From contig NZ_CALJPC010000070.1 of NCBI RefSeq assembly GCF_937981295.1, forward strand, positions 1 to 6,083: a DNA stretch of 6,083 bases, given 5' to 3'. Below are positions 5,830-6,083 of the stretch, in pieces. Position numbers and translations under genes: made by a program. How positions within the stretch are numbered: the first letter of the stretch is position 1; every line of letters starts with the position of its first letter. The DNA comes from an uncultured Campylobacter sp. Its GTDB lineage: Bacteria > Campylobacterota > Campylobacteria > Campylobacterales > Campylobacteraceae. The notes below the pieces were generated by a model. It saw only the letters and a list, made by a program, of their open reading frames with translations. It did no database searches and was not told where the DNA came from.

Positions 5830-5869
5830 ATAAAACAAAGGGGGAAGCCCAACTTACTCTCCTCCCCTT
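5830..5869 (-). terminator. Rho-independent terminator of the lysine-rich gene
   Basis: On the minus strand AAGGGGAGG (5869 to 5861) pairs with CTTCCCCCTT (5847 to 5838), with one bulged C and one G-U pair, around a 13-nt loop. The U-rich run TGTTTTAT follows (5837 to 5830). It begins 17 nt after the TAA of the partial gene at 5887. The plus strand also has a T-rich run after the stem (TTATTTTAT), so it might work in both directions. It separates the upstream gene from the glycan operon. Confidence 0.8.
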
Positions 5870-5886
5870 ATTTTATATATTCTTTC

Positions 5887-6083
5887 TTATTGTTCTTTCT
5901 TGGATTTTTTAACCTTCTTTCCCGAAGCCTTTGACGAGCCGTCCTCTTTAGCCTCATCGTTCATTTTATCCATAGAGCCTTTTACTTTACTGCTCTGCTC
6001 ATCCATAGAGTCCATATCCTCTTTTACTTTTTCTGATTTGGCATTTACTTTGGCCTTAGTAGATTTGGCGGTATCTTTAGCTT
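5887..6083 (-). CDS. Lysine-rich coiled-coil-like protein, C-terminal 64 residues only
   Basis: This minus-strand frame is open from the window edge to a TAA at 5887-5889, so the N-terminus lies beyond 6083. The visible 64 residues are very hydrophilic (Lys, Ser, Asp, Glu, Ala) with no aromatic residues. Two adjacent 14-residue units, EKVKEDMDSMDEQS and SKVKGSMDKMNDEA, share KVK and the spaced Met residues. Visible residues V19, M23, M26, S30, V33, M37, M40 and A44 follow a regular 4-3 spacing expected for a coiled coil. The last 13 residues are strongly basic. I do not recognise a family, and no enzyme motif is present. Small, cytoplasmic or envelope-associated Lys/Ala-rich helical proteins are common in Campylobacter, but a function cannot be assigned. 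It ends in its own terminator and is probably unrelated to the glycan operon. Confidence 0.8.
   Translation of the reverse strand, partial: AKDTAKSTKAKVNAKSEKVKEDMDSMDEQSSKVKGSMDKMNDEAKEDGSSKASGKKVKKSKKEQ

Noticed and set aside
1..6083. Phase-variable poly-G/C tracts, CRISPR repeats and insertion-sequence ends
   Set aside because: The longest G run is five bases (5840-5844, in the terminator stem); no spaced repeats and no transposase-like frame were found.

Overview
The window looks like part of a surface-glycan locus from a Campylobacterota bacterium, most likely a Campylobacter of the human-associated type. This is inferred from three things: the tRNA-Phe sequence, the abundance of AAATTT/AAAATTT words, and protein sequences that recall Campylobacter versions of these families. 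No database search was possible, so the species is not claimed. No insertion sequence, CRISPR array or phage gene is visible.

Layout, left to right. Positions 1-55 are the 3' three-quarters of a tRNA-Phe. After a short gap with a likely extended -10 promoter, the only plus-strand protein gene (172-1101) encodes a phosphoglycosyl transferase, the enzyme class that puts the first sugar phosphate on undecaprenyl phosphate. It meets a minus-strand block head-on, and the two stop codons overlap. In transcription order, the minus-strand block is a Wzx-type flippase (4307-5542), a GT2 glycosyltransferase (3312-4310), an EpsG/Wzy-type polymerase (2232-3296) and a GT4 glycosyltransferase (1096-2235). 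These four genes overlap by 4 bp or are 15 bp apart, so they form one operon.

Taken together, the five genes contain one initiating transferase, two further glycosyltransferases, one flippase and one polymerase. That is the minimum set for a Wzx/Wzy-dependent glycan with a repeat unit of about three sugars, built on the inner membrane, flipped, and polymerised in the periplasm. Export genes (wza/wzb/wzc), a ligase and sugar-nucleotide synthesis genes are not in the window, so the final product (capsule, exopolysaccharide, O-chain) cannot be decided.

Right of the operon, 5543-5886 is a gene-poor, AT-rich stretch. It holds a candidate promoter, an unusual arrangement of two 12-bp direct repeats flanking a near-palindrome, a doubtful 50-residue membrane ORF and a clear Rho-independent terminator. 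The terminator ends a lysine-rich, coiled-coil-like protein whose 3' end (5887-6083) runs off the window.

Nothing here is clearly a new biological system. The points most worth a second look are the compact glycan cassette, the departure from the usual membrane-helix motif in the phosphoglycosyl transferase, the overlapping convergent stops, and the repeat/palindrome region in front of the operon.
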